Assembly (NCBI GenBank): GCA_022841705.1
Contig: JALHQZ010000003.1
Coordinates: forward strand, 248,001-312,000
Origin: Pirellulales bacterium
GTDB lineage: Bacteria > Planctomycetota > Planctomycetia > Pirellulales > Lacipirellulaceae
Direction of reading: 5' to 3'
Length of the DNA stretch: 64,000 nucleotides
The position numbers and the translations under genes were made by a program. Positions 26,451 through 35,475 of the stretch are shown piece after piece. Position 1 is the first letter of the stretch. Each line of letters begins with the position of its first letter. The notes beneath the pieces were generated by a model that was not told where the DNA came from, made no database searches, and was given only the letters and a program-made list of their open reading frames with translations.

Positions 26451-28982
26451 TTAGCACCTCCGCTGGGCGGCGAGGATGCTCACGAGCGCAATGCTGAGCA
26501 CAGCGAGACTAGCGATCGTAGGCGGTTCCGGCACGGCGGACGCGGCGCTCTGCGAACTGGCTCCAGCGGCGCCGAAGTGTGTCCGCCACACCTGATAGTC
26601 CCCGGGTCCGATGATCTGGTCGCCATCGCCGTCAGCGGGCAGATTGGCGCCGGTGGCGCCGAACGTGTCGCGCCACACCGTGTAGTCGGCCGCATCAACC
26701 AAGCCGTCATCGTTGTAGTCACCCGCTAAGACCGGGGCTGTTACGAGTGCGGCCGAGATGTCGTCGATGTAAATCGTACCCGTCGCAGAGTTTGCGCCGC
26801 CGGTGATGAAGGTCAAGTCGAAGGATCGCACGCCATCGGGGAGCGCGATCGTGGTTTCAAACATCGAAAAGTCAGTGGAGAGACCGGTGACGACAAACGA
26901 TTGCTCGGCGATCGAGTTGGTCAGGTCGAGCGAAGTGACTTGGTCATTCGACAACCGCAATCGGGCGCGAAACTCTTGTCCCGCCGCGATGTCGTGTTTC
27001 CAGAACCACCGTAACTGCAACATACGATCTTCGCCGGCAGGAACATCCGTCGCGTAGGTGCGCCACTCCTGTGAACTGGCAGTGCTGGTATCGGCGAGTT
27101 TCAGCGAACGCGTGGGGCTGAGGGCCGCTTCTGTGGACCAGGCCGAGGCAGCGCTGTAGTGCCAACCCGCGGGACGATTACTTCCCGGGCCGCTGGCGAC
27201 ATCGACATCGGGATTGCGAATGAGGTTGTCCGCCAAGATCGAGGCGTTGTAGTCGATCACCACGTTGTTGACCCGCAGTTGTCGGCCGACGCGCGTCTCG
27301 ACGCCCCCGGCCGGCACGACCACCAACATCGCGGCTTCGTCGGCGCCGATGTTGAACGACGTGGCGCCGCTCACCCCACGGGCAATGAACCGATTAGCGA
27401 CCGCGTCGTACAGATCGACCGGCCCGCCAGCGCCCAAGTCGAGATTCACGGATTGACTGGTCGCATATGGGTTGTAGTAGAGATACGTCGGGTTGGCGGC
27501 GGCACGGTAAAAGTCGGTCGCCAGCAAATCGAGCTGCAGAATCTTCGGCACGTTGGTGGTCTTGATGATCGAACCGAACACTCCCGTTACTGCGGAACCA
27601 TAGACACTAAAATCCGTTTGCGGGCCCCAGTTATAGGTGAGCGGATCGCCACCGGCGTAGAGCTCTTCCGAATCGTTCGCCGCCAGCCAGTGGTGCCGCA
27701 AGCCTTCATATGCAATCGCGTCTGTGGGGTCGCCGGTCCAAAACTCCGACGACTGATTCGCCGCCGAGTGTGCATCGGAATAAAATAGCCGCGCCGCACT
27801 GGCGGCATTTACGAGCCATTTGCCAATTGAGCGGCTGTAGCGATCTTCATACCGCGCGAGGGGCGCTATCGGCATCGCGGTGATAAAGGTGTTCATCGAG
27901 AAGGCGTAGCCGCGCACCTCGCTGCCGGTGTTCGGCACGGTGAACCCCATCAGCCCGCCGACATCTTGGCCGCCCCATTGCTCGCCACTGATCATGATCT
28001 TCGTAGGCCGGGCGTTGCTTCGCTCGAAGACCCATCTCACCAGTTTGTGAATGTCGTAGTTGCCCCCCTCTTCCGCATTCATCCGAGCGGCCGCGTAGGC
28101 GCCAAACGGCGTCAGCACTTCGTATTCGGGATTCGTGCTGAGCTGCTCGTAGTACGCCAGACTCCACTTCACCGCATTCAAATGCGCGGTAGCCGTGGCG
28201 GGATTGATGTCCTTCTTTCGCCAATAGGCGGCGTGTTGGAGCCACGCCATGCCGAGACCCATATCGGGCTCACGCCATGTGCCGTTGTAAACGGGCTGTC
28301 GAGCGCGAAAATCGTACGCCGTATAGTTGAAGTTGGGCGCCGTTCCATTGGCGGTGAGCACACTCACGGCATCGTAAAACCGCAAGTCAATCGTGTTAAG
28401 CGTCGTCTGTACGGCCGTTTCGCCGGGATAGCGGTCCGCGATGCCATAGTAGAGGATGTTCGGATAGATGTCGTACCAAGCTGACCCGCCCGAAACGGAG
28501 AACGGCGTGTTCAGCACAATGTTCTGCTGATTTCGATTGATGTAATACTCCCGCGACATCGAAACCCAGTTATTGGGCCCGGCGGACTTATCGATGCCGA
28601 CGAGCGTTGCGCCCAACACGGCGCCCAGCGAGGCAATCGCTTCATGCACCGGCTCGCCCGTTTCGCTGAACACGGCAGTCGTCCCCACGTAAGCCGGCAG
28701 ACCGAACGCCTTGGTCAACTGCGGTGAGACGGGCGTGTTGTCGATCCGCACAATCGGCTTGTACTGTCCGGTAGCGGTGGTGTCGAAGGCGAGTGCGTCG
28801 AAATCGGTCGCCACCTGGCGCCAGTCGCGCATTTGATAGGTCGTGGGCGCATTGGGGAGCGCGTCGATCAGGCTGATCGATAGCTGCCGACCCGCCGCTA
28901 GCGCAAGCTGAGGCAGCAGCAGGCTCAGCAGTGCTGCGGCCCAAGCGTTTCTGAGTGAACTCTGGAGCGATTGCCTAGTCAC
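26451..28982 (-). CDS. Exported alpha-barrel-like protein with dockerin-like repeats and PEP-CTERM tail
   Basis: 843 residues with a signal peptide (AAALLSLLLPQLALAAG). It is a tandem paralogue of the gene at 24284-26449, sharing MRDWRQVATDFDALAF, LPAYVGTT, GATLVGIDKS and a centre with GYAFSMNTFITAMPIAPLARYE. It adds a beta-sandwich region (about 600-745), two calcium-type loops (GDYNDDGLVDAADYTVWR and GDGDQIIGPGDYQVWR) and a VPEPPTIASLAVLSIALVS-AAQRRC tail of the PEP-CTERM type, with a final Cys. It is therefore likely to be sorted to the outer surface. The GTG start overlaps the previous stop by 8 bp (GTGACTAG), which points to translational coupling. Confidence 0.85.
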   Translation of the reverse strand: MTRQSLQSSLRNAWAAALLSLLLPQLALAAGRQLSISLIDALPNAPTTYQMRDWRQVATDFDALAFDTTATGQYKPIVRIDNTPVSPQLTKAFGLPAYVGTTAVFSETGEPVHEAIASLGAVLGATLVGIDKSAGPNNWVSMSREYYINRNQQNIVLNTPFSVSGGSAWYDIYPNILYYGIADRYPGETAVQTTLNTIDLRFYDAVSVLTANGTAPNFNYTAYDFRARQPVYNGTWREPDMGLGMAWLQHAAYWRKKDINPATATAHLNAVKWSLAYYEQLSTNPEYEVLTPFGAYAAARMNAEEGGNYDIHKLVRWVFERSNARPTKIMISGEQWGGQDVGGLMGFTVPNTGSEVRGYAFSMNTFITAMPIAPLARYEDRYSRSIGKWLVNAASAARLFYSDAHSAANQSSEFWTGDPTDAIAYEGLRHHWLAANDSEELYAGGDPLTYNWGPQTDFSVYGSAVTGVFGSIIKTTNVPKILQLDLLATDFYRAAANPTYLYYNPYATSQSVNLDLGAGGPVDLYDAVANRFIARGVSGATSFNIGADEAAMLVVVPAGGVETRVGRQLRVNNVVIDYNASILADNLIRNPDVDVASGPGSNRPAGWHYSAASAWSTEAALSPTRSLKLADTSTASSQEWRTYATDVPAGEDRMLQLRWFWKHDIAAGQEFRARLRLSNDQVTSLDLTNSIAEQSFVVTGLSTDFSMFETTIALPDGVRSFDLTFITGGANSATGTIYIDDISAALVTAPVLAGDYNDDGLVDAADYTVWRDTFGATGANLPADGDGDQIIGPGDYQVWRTHFGAAGASSQSAASAVPEPPTIASLAVLSIALVSILAAQRRC

Positions 28983-30336
28983 GGCGCTCCTCAGCCACTC
29001 GAACTTGAAGGCGCCGGTCAGCCGGCCGCCACATCAGCAGCGCGAAGAGCGATCCCAAGATGGCGATTGCCAGCGCCCTCGGCTCGGGCACGGCAGCGCT
29101 CGCTGCAATACCGGCCGACATCGTATTGCCAAAGCGATTCCGCCAGAAAGTGTAGTCGGCTTGGTCGATTCGGCCCGCGCTCGCGCCAGTGTTGTCGCCG
29201 TTGGCCCGCAGGTCGGTCGTGGAGCCCAAAGTATCGCGGAAGATTGTGTAGTCAGCTGCGTCAACCACTTGGTTGCCGTTGTAATCGCCAGGCACATTCA
29301 ACACGGTCCGCTGAAAGTTGTCGAGGAACACGTCGCCCGTGAGCAAATCGTAGTTGACCGTCGCGGTGGTGTTGCCGGAGAATGTGACCGTGCCAAAGGT
29401 TCCGTTGAGCAGTCCTGGAATCGCGTCGATCAGCGTCAACGTGGAGGTCGGCGTAAAGACGTACGCATCGAGATTGAGTTCCAATTTGGCCGTATCGATC
29501 TCGGCGCCAGAGGCCGAGATGATCGGCACCACCCCGCCCGCGTCAGCCGTGTATGAAAAAATCGCCGTCGGCGAAGTCGCGAAGATATCCCCCCCGCCGA
29601 CGTTAAACGAACCCGTGGAGCCGATGATGGAAACCTTTGCCGAACGGCTTGTTGTGGTGGCGCAATTGTCGCACAAGTCCATCCACAGCCGGTTCGCTAA
29701 GTTGATCGTCCCGCCTTGCAGCCGCAATTCACCCTTGGCGCCGGACTGCGAGATGATTGCCGTCGAACCATCAAGCGTCCCCTGCACCACCACCAGCCCG
29801 TCGCCATTGAGCAACGGTTCACCAACGGGATTAAAACCGGGGCCGAACGAGCCGATGCGAATATCACGATCGCTCGGCTCGGCGTCCTTCAAATCGAACA
29901 ACGTTCCCGGGCCAATGTTGACCACCCCTTTAGAGCGTGTCCCGATGACCGCTCCATCGACCGTCAGGATGCCGGCGCCGGTGATGTTCACCGTGCCCTC
30001 GCCACCCACGCTGCGGCCGACTTCGAATCGATTCTCGCCGGTGACTTTCAGGTTGCCCCCACTGACATTAAGCGTGCCCTTGGACGTGTCGCCAACTGCC
30101 AACAGGAAGACCGAAGTGTTACCAACGGTGAAATTGCTCGTCAGATTGTCTTGAATGTAGTGCTGATCGAAGTCCGCCGTTGGCACATTGCCATCCGACC
30201 AACTGGACCCGGCGTTGAAATCGCCGTTATCGGTAATGAAGTTGACAACTGCCGCTGAGCAATCGCTCGTCACCGCAATCGTAACCAGCAGCGCCGCTAG
30301 CGCGGCATTCTTACCGCGTTGAAATTTACGAGTCAT
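28975..30336 (-). CDS. PEP-CTERM surface protein with beta-solenoid-like repeats and dockerin
   Basis: 453 residues with a signal peptide (NAALAALLVTIAVTSDCSAA). Residues about 30-320 are Gly/Thr/Val-rich repeats such as GTLNVSGGNLKVTGENRFEVG, the beta-solenoid pattern of autotransporter-like and PEP-CTERM surface proteins. Two calcium-type loops with VVDAADYTIFRDTLG and a PEP-CTERM tail (VPEPRALAIAILGSLFALLMW) follow. ATG at 30336 fits the signal peptide start. It shares architecture and some repeats (NGGDFNTPANWSDG and similar) with the protein at 31627-32700, so the two are probably related building blocks of a surface structure. Confidence 0.85.
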   Translation of the reverse strand: MTRKFQRGKNAALAALLVTIAVTSDCSAAVVNFITDNGDFNAGSSWSDGNVPTADFDQHYIQDNLTSNFTVGNTSVFLLAVGDTSKGTLNVSGGNLKVTGENRFEVGRSVGGEGTVNITGAGILTVDGAVIGTRSKGVVNIGPGTLFDLKDAEPSDRDIRIGSFGPGFNPVGEPLLNGDGLVVVQGTLDGSTAIISQSGAKGELRLQGGTINLANRLWMDLCDNCATTTSRSAKVSIIGSTGSFNVGGGDIFATSPTAIFSYTADAGGVVPIISASGAEIDTAKLELNLDAYVFTPTSTLTLIDAIPGLLNGTFGTVTFSGNTTATVNYDLLTGDVFLDNFQRTVLNVPGDYNGNQVVDAADYTIFRDTLGSTTDLRANGDNTGASAGRIDQADYTFWRNRFGNTMSAGIAASAAVPEPRALAIAILGSLFALLMWRPADRRLQVRVAEERRD

Positions 30337-30405
30337 TGCATCAAGTTCCAAAGTTGAGAATAGTCCGCCTCGGTCAACACAAGCCGTAATCGGAAGAGAG
30401 CCTAA

Positions 30406-31500
30406 TTAGAGCGTATTGGGCTCCACCGTTTCCCCATCATCACGTTGGCCCAGCCGGTTGAGCATCACCGGATCAATGCTGTAGCCCACTCCACGCACCG
30501 AACCATCAACGAACAAACCGTGGACGCCGGCCGGATGCGCGGAGCCCAAGCAGAAGCCGTAGTCCCGCGCCGAGATTGTCAGGTTCGAAACCTCTTTGGG
30601 CTGATCAGGGCCGATGGGATAGTAAGTTGCGCGAGTCGTATCGCCGTCCCAACCGGCGGTCCAGCCGCGATCGTCGTGCCAATCGTCACCCGTCAAGTAA
30701 TTCTCCGGATGCAACCGCTTCTCAGCGATCATCATCGTTTTGCTGGTGCCATCGGTGATCTGCCCCATCTTGGTGGGCTTGGTATTACCTAATGGTCCCG
30801 GCGGTGTTTTCTGAAAGTCCCAATCGGTCCGAACGATGGCGCCGTGAAAACGGAGCCCCCTGCGAACGCGATTGATACAAGGATTATTCTCACCCCCTGA
30901 ATTGCAAAGGTTGGTCTCGCTCCAACCCCAGAAATCTCCTTCGTTGAGCGGCGTCGCAATCGTGCGGCCGGGTGTCACCGCCGCATAATCCATGAGCCAA
31001 GTCCCCAAGGCGCCGACCCACTGCGTCGGTCCACGGCGCGAAGGACAGTTGAACATCGAAACCGATGCGCCGTTGAGCTGCGTTTGAGTGGCGATTCCGG
31101 AAATCGCGCCTTCTTCCATGTATCCAAGGATTTGGAAACCCCACCCCAGACCTTGGCTCGCCGCCCCGTTTGGCGGCCCCCGACGTTGTTTCGGATCCGA
31201 CACGGATTGGGTGTCGCGCAGGTAGTTTTCAATCAGGGGCCACGGCACATCGCCGCCCGTCGGCAGAATCTTGAGCGATGATTCGTGATTGAGCACCGCC
31301 AACCCCACCTGCCGCAAATTGTTCAGACACTGCGACCGTCTGGCCGCTTCGCGGGCCGCTTGAATGGCTGGCAGCAGAAGCGCGACTAGGATACCGATGA
31401 TCGCAATCACCACCAGCAGTTCAACCAGGGTGAAGCCACGACGGGGCCGTTCAGGCCGCCGGTTGTTCCACGCCATAAGTTTGTTTTGAATCCGTATCAT
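30406..31500 (-). CDS. DUF1559 prepilin-like protein
   Basis: 364 residues with the type IV pilin-like N-terminal signature RRGFTLVELLVVIAIIGILV, where Gly-Phe marks the prepilin peptidase cleavage site. The C-terminal part has the DUF1559 hallmark, a conserved His/Asp-Gly region (AHPAGVHGLFVDGSVRGVGY). Such proteins are highly expanded in planctomycetes and are assumed to be pseudopilins or scaffold proteins in the envelope. ATG at 31500 has GAGG 7 bases upstream; a downstream ATG at 31476 lacks one. It lies between two PEP-CTERM beta-repeat genes in an apparent operon. Confidence 0.92.
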   Translation of the reverse strand: MIRIQNKLMAWNNRRPERPRRGFTLVELLVVIAIIGILVALLLPAIQAAREAARRSQCLNNLRQVGLAVLNHESSLKILPTGGDVPWPLIENYLRDTQSVSDPKQRRGPPNGAASQGLGWGFQILGYMEEGAISGIATQTQLNGASVSMFNCPSRRGPTQWVGALGTWLMDYAAVTPGRTIATPLNEGDFWGWSETNLCNSGGENNPCINRVRRGLRFHGAIVRTDWDFQKTPPGPLGNTKPTKMGQITDGTSKTMMIAEKRLHPENYLTGDDWHDDRGWTAGWDGDTTRATYYPIGPDQPKEVSNLTISARDYGFCLGSAHPAGVHGLFVDGSVRGVGYSIDPVMLNRLGQRDDGETVEPNTL

Positions 31501-31626
31501 GCCTGTTCCTCGACTCCGTCTCATGGCAGTGGCCACTCGCGCCGCGTTCACTTTTCCAACCGAGCCCTCCACTCCCGGCCACTCGAGTGCGGCCAGGAGC
31601 GGGGCTCAATCTGTTACGTAACTCGA

Positions 31627-32700
31627 CTACGCGCCGCGGCGCCGAGCGAAAGCAGCTGCGATCAACCCGCCGATCGCCAACAAGATCGTTGCCGGTTCGG
31701 GGATGCGGACGAGTTGAATGTCACCCGTCACGTTGTTGTCGTACACCAATTCGTACTGGCTCGCGACGGAACCGATCAGATTCACCTCGGAGAATGCTCC
31801 GTAAATCTGTCCCGGCGCTGTGTTGAACAGCGTGATCACCGGGCTCAATGTCGTGTAGCTACTGAGGTCAACATCCAGCCGGTTGTTGGTGATGTTCAGC
31901 GCCACATTCAGCGTGATGGGTGAGACCCCTGCAGCGTCAGCGGTGAACAAATAGCGATTCTTCACTTCGCTCGACCCGTTGGCCGATTCCAACACTCGCG
32001 CTGTGAGCGAGGCGGTCGAGCCGACCATGTGAACGAGCGACGACCGGTTCGGGAAGAACGTATTCACGTTCGGCACCAAATTATCTGTCAGCGTGACGGA
32101 GCCATTCCCGCGAACCCGCAAAACGCCGTCACCATCGTCGACGCCCAAAAACATTAGATTCGCCGAGAAGGTACCAGCTACATCCAGAAGGCCGTCCCCT
32201 TCTAATCCCGCGTCGATAACGGGGCCGAACTGACCGATCCGCCACACCGAACCAGGTGAGAGTACCGATGCGCCGGCTTCAACCGTGAGCACGCCCTTAT
32301 CTCGCTGTCCCACGAACGACGAGTCGCCCGATGCTGTCCGCAGGATCGCTCCGCCCGACAAAGTCACCGCGCCGTCGCCGTTGAGGCTGCGACCAATCGC
32401 AAACGATTCATTCCCGCCGCCCACGGTTAAATCCCCGCCGGTCATGTTCAGCGTCCCCGGCGAGCTATCGCTGACGATCAACTTGCCCATGCTGACCGTC
32501 CCACCAGAAAAAGTTGCGGTCAAGCCGTTTTGGACAAAGTGGTTGTCGCCGGGCACCGCCCCGGGCGCGAGACCATCGCTCCAATTGGCGGGTGTATTGA
32601 AATCCCCCCCGTTAATGAAGTTCACGTCGGCCGCTTGAGAGATCACACCGGCCAACAAGGCCGATGATGCCGTCAAACAGGCAGCAAAAAGACTTTTCAT
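31627..32700 (-). CDS. PEP-CTERM surface protein with beta-solenoid-like repeats
   Basis: 357 residues with a signal peptide (MKSLFAACLTASSALLAGVISQA), about 290 residues of Gly/Thr/Ser/Val-rich repeats (GTLNMTGGDLTVGGGNESF) and the C-terminal sorting tail VRIPEPATILLAIGGLIAAAFARRRGA. Unlike the related gene at 28975-30336, it has no dockerin loops. It is the first gene of the minus-strand run, with GAGG a few bases before the ATG, and its promoter region faces the divergent ECF sigma factor gene. This is the likely main target of that sigma factor. Confidence 0.9.
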   Translation of the reverse strand: MKSLFAACLTASSALLAGVISQAADVNFINGGDFNTPANWSDGLAPGAVPGDNHFVQNGLTATFSGGTVSMGKLIVSDSSPGTLNMTGGDLTVGGGNESFAIGRSLNGDGAVTLSGGAILRTASGDSSFVGQRDKGVLTVEAGASVLSPGSVWRIGQFGPVIDAGLEGDGLLDVAGTFSANLMFLGVDDGDGVLRVRGNGSVTLTDNLVPNVNTFFPNRSSLVHMVGSTASLTARVLESANGSSEVKNRYLFTADAAGVSPITLNVALNITNNRLDVDLSSYTTLSPVITLFNTAPGQIYGAFSEVNLIGSVASQYELVYDNNVTGDIQLVRIPEPATILLAIGGLIAAAFARRRGA

Positions 32701-33077
32701 GAGTCGTTCCTCAAAGAGAAGTGAAGTCCACCCCCACCGACGCTGGCGAGGGCATTTGCCGAATAAGCTATCGTGAGAAGAGTCGCTGTTGCTAGAATCG
32801 CTGTCGTGAGTTGGATCAGATTGGAACGTTTTCGCTCACCAAGACCCAAGGCTGGGCGACATAGTTCCTGTAGCTTATAGCAAACGGGGCATAATTTCTT
32901 ACATCTTCCGCCAAGATTCGCCGATTTTTCCCCACCCGGCCTCAGGATGCCAATCGAGCAACCGCCGGCCACTACATGCAAGTTTTGTACGCAACGCCGA
33001 GTTCCCGCGCGATGCTGCAAATTTTTCAGTAAGAATCCGCGTTTCACTGCTCTAGGCATTCGGCGGAGAATAACCAC
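32701..33077. other. Divergent regulatory region
   Basis: 377 bp between the divergent starts of the surface-protein operon (32700) and the ECF sigma factor (33078). No gene is visible. It must hold the promoters for both directions. No single motif stands out, but an ECF-autoregulated promoter for the operon is expected here. Confidence 0.6.
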
Positions 33078-33608
33078 ATGACAGCATCCGAACGCGGAGC
33101 TTCCGGCGATTTCGTCGAGCTCATGACCGAATTTCAAGGTCGGCTGTATGGCTATTTGCTCTCACTTTCCGGCGACCCCGACGCCGCAAACGATATCTTG
33201 CAGGAAACCAACGTGGTCCTGTGGCGGCAATGGCGACAGTTTGAACCGGGCACCAATTTCAAAGCGTGGTCCTTTCGGATCGCCCATTTTCAATTTATGG
33301 CGTTTCGCCAAAAAATGCTCCGCGATAAAGTATTGTTCAGCGATGAATTACTCGCGACGCTCGCAACTGAAGCGCTGCGGGAAGACGATTGGCATGCTGA
33401 ACGCGCCGAACTGTTGGAGCGCTGCCTTGACCGCCTCCCCCCCCAACCTCGCAAGGCGATTCAACTGCGCTATGCCGACGAGCTAGCGATCGCGGAGATG
33501 GCGACTGAACTTGGCCGAAACGTCAACGCGGTGTACCAAATTTTATTTCGCGCGCGACAGTTTTTGATTGATTGTGTGCAGAGGGAGCGCTCATCGGAAC
33601 TTGCATGA
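33078..33608 (+). CDS. ECF-type sigma-70 factor (Rhodopirellula/Verrucomicrobium type)
   Basis: 176 residues with region 2 (QGRLYGYLLSLSGDPDAAND, then DILQETNVVLWRQWRQF) and region 4 (LPPQPRKAIQLRYADELAIAEMATELG, with a NVNAVYQILFRARQFL helix). It is of the subgroup typical of PVC bacteria that pairs with FecR/LamG proteins. The stop overlaps the ATG of the FecR-like gene as ATGA (33605-33608), so the pair is translationally coupled. It probably drives the divergent PEP-CTERM/DUF1559/GH130 operon, which is inferred from the shared intergenic region. Confidence 0.93.
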   Translation: MTASERGASGDFVELMTEFQGRLYGYLLSLSGDPDAANDILQETNVVLWRQWRQFEPGTNFKAWSFRIAHFQFMAFRQKMLRDKVLFSDELLATLATEALREDDWHAERAELLERCLDRLPPQPRKAIQLRYADELAIAEMATELGRNVNAVYQILFRARQFLIDCVQRERSSELA

Positions 33609-35182
33609 AGGATCACACCCCCGCCAATTTGGAATTTGAAGGCCTGCTCGCGCAGCTTTTGGAAGGCAAGCTCGCTGCACCGGACCGCGCGCGGCTCGTC
33701 GAGCTGATTGCGCAACACCCCGAGCTGCGGAAACGCTATCTCGAACATTGCCAAATGCACGCCATGCTCCGCAGCGAACATGGGCTGCTCACATCGTATG
33801 CGGGCGAGTCGGTTACATCGCCCGCGGATCGAGTTGAGCGCAGGGTTAGCCGCCGCTATCGCTGGACCGTGCTGGCTACCGTCGCTGCGTCCGTGGCGAT
33901 CATCGCCGCGTGGTTGGTTCGCCAGAGTGCCGGCCCAACTCCGTTCCGCGGCGCCGAGGTCGCGCATTTAAGTCGGGCGATCGGCGCGAAGTTTGTCTAC
34001 GGTTCAGAGGGCGAAGCGATTCCGCAACCGGGCGCCAAGCTCCGGCAGGGGACTTACGAACTGCGCGATGGTTTGATTGAAATCGAATACGCTTCCGGCT
34101 GCGTGTTGGTGTTCAAAGCCCCGGCCGTGTTCGAGCTCGTCGACGCCGCGCGGGTCCGGCTGGACGACGGTCAATTGGCGGCGCACGTTCCCGACGAAGC
34201 CCAGGGTTTCCGCATCGATTCCCCGGGTGCGACGGTCATCGATGTCGGCACTGACTTCGCCGTGCAGGCCGTGCATGACGAGGAATCCGAAGTGCATGTC
34301 TTCAACGGCGAAGTGCTAGTGGACCTCCACGGCGAGAAAGGCAAGAGCAACGATCACCTCCGCCTGGAAACCGGCGAAGCAACACGCGTCGATTTTCGCA
34401 CCGGCATGCCCTCGGGGATTGACTTGGGCGAAGGGCAGTTCGTTCGCAGCTTGCGGGAAGTGGACGGCGATTACGCTCGCTCCGTGCTGGCGCTCAAGCC
34501 CGTGGTGTACTACCAGATGGAGCCCGTCGGTAATGGGATGAAGCTGATCGACTCGTCCGCCAGCCGGGCCGACGCCACCATTCACTTGGGCCGCGCCACG
34601 GCACCCGTTTGGACCGCCGGTCGCGTGGGGGCGGCGCTCAAGCTCGGCGGCACTTCGCAACAGACCTACGCTTCCGCGCCCAAATATCCGCAAACCCAGG
34701 GCGATGAGCTGAGTGTTGTTGCTTGGGTTTACGCCCGCTCACGTCCCCGCTGGGCGAGCATCGCAAAGAACTGGGCCGGCGGCGCCGACGACCGCGGGCA
34801 ATTCCACTTCGGCTTGCACGAGGATAGCGGCGAACTGGAAGCCCACATCGTCGATAGCAGCGAGCAAGAAATTGTCGTCCGCGACCGGGCGCCCCTCGCG
34901 CTGAACCAGTGGCATCATGTCGCCTTTGTCGCCGATGGGACAATGCTTCGACTCTACCGGAACGGCGAAGAACTCGCGGCGGCGCCCTATCATCGGCTGC
35001 ACCGCGACCCCCGAATCAAGGCGCTCGCGATCGGCACCAAACTCAATTTGGCTGGCGATGCCCCCGAAGAGCGCGATTTCAATATGTGGGACGGCCGTCT
35101 CGACGAACTGGCCATCTTCAATCGGGCGCTTTCCGCACAAGAGATTGAAATTCTGTGCGGCCTGCGAGATCGGGCGGATTAA
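33605..35182 (+). CDS. FecR-LamG membrane regulator (anti-sigma partner)
   Basis: 525 residues. An about 85-residue cytoplasmic helical part (EFEGLLAQLLEGKLAAPDRAR) is followed by a membrane helix at about 90-110 (WTVLATVAASVAIIAAWLV), a FecR domain (about 125-285; FRIDSPGATVIDVGTDFAV) and a LamG/concanavalin-like domain (about 330-515; GDELSVVAWVYARSRPRWAS). This layout is a sigma-factor regulator whose outer LamG domain may bind a carbohydrate and signal through FecR. ATG at 33605 overlaps the sigma factor stop; an upstream in-frame start would lengthen the overlap. It would sense a glycan and release the sigma factor. Confidence 0.88.
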   Translation: MKDHTPANLEFEGLLAQLLEGKLAAPDRARLVELIAQHPELRKRYLEHCQMHAMLRSEHGLLTSYAGESVTSPADRVERRVSRRYRWTVLATVAASVAIIAAWLVRQSAGPTPFRGAEVAHLSRAIGAKFVYGSEGEAIPQPGAKLRQGTYELRDGLIEIEYASGCVLVFKAPAVFELVDAARVRLDDGQLAAHVPDEAQGFRIDSPGATVIDVGTDFAVQAVHDEESEVHVFNGEVLVDLHGEKGKSNDHLRLETGEATRVDFRTGMPSGIDLGEGQFVRSLREVDGDYARSVLALKPVVYYQMEPVGNGMKLIDSSASRADATIHLGRATAPVWTAGRVGAALKLGGTSQQTYASAPKYPQTQGDELSVVAWVYARSRPRWASIAKNWAGGADDRGQFHFGLHEDSGELEAHIVDSSEQEIVVRDRAPLALNQWHHVAFVADGTMLRLYRNGEELAAAPYHRLHRDPRIKALAIGTKLNLAGDAPEERDFNMWDGRLDELAIFNRALSAQEIEILCGLRDRAD

Positions 35183-35375
35183 GCCGACATAACCTGTCGT
35201 CTTATCGTCAACAACCCACTTTGGGCCAGTCGACTCTGGGCCACGCCAATTACGGTGCGAGTTCAACCGCAGCGACCAGGGCAGGAACCGCGCGACCACG
35301 ACCAAAGGTTGCTCAAGGATCGTTGACAGTGGATAAATGTCGGCCACCCTCTTCCAGGCCGAATAAGGCCACTCT

Positions 35376-35391
35376 CGGCATAACTTTTGCT
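35376..35391 (+). promoter_or_regulatory. Possible sigma-54-type promoter
   Basis: CGGCATAACTTTTGCT lies about 85 bp upstream of the DUF2892-like start. GG (35377-35378) and GC (35389-35390) are 12 bp apart, the spacing of -24/-12 elements, but the first T of TGGC is a C. A single match of this quality can be chance. Confidence 0.25.
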
Positions 35392-35475
35392 TAAGACGTA
35401 CGCGGCGACGGCGCGTTGCGCACTCGCTTGTATCGAGTTGGCCCCATTTCCACTCCGAACTGACGGAGGATCCCC

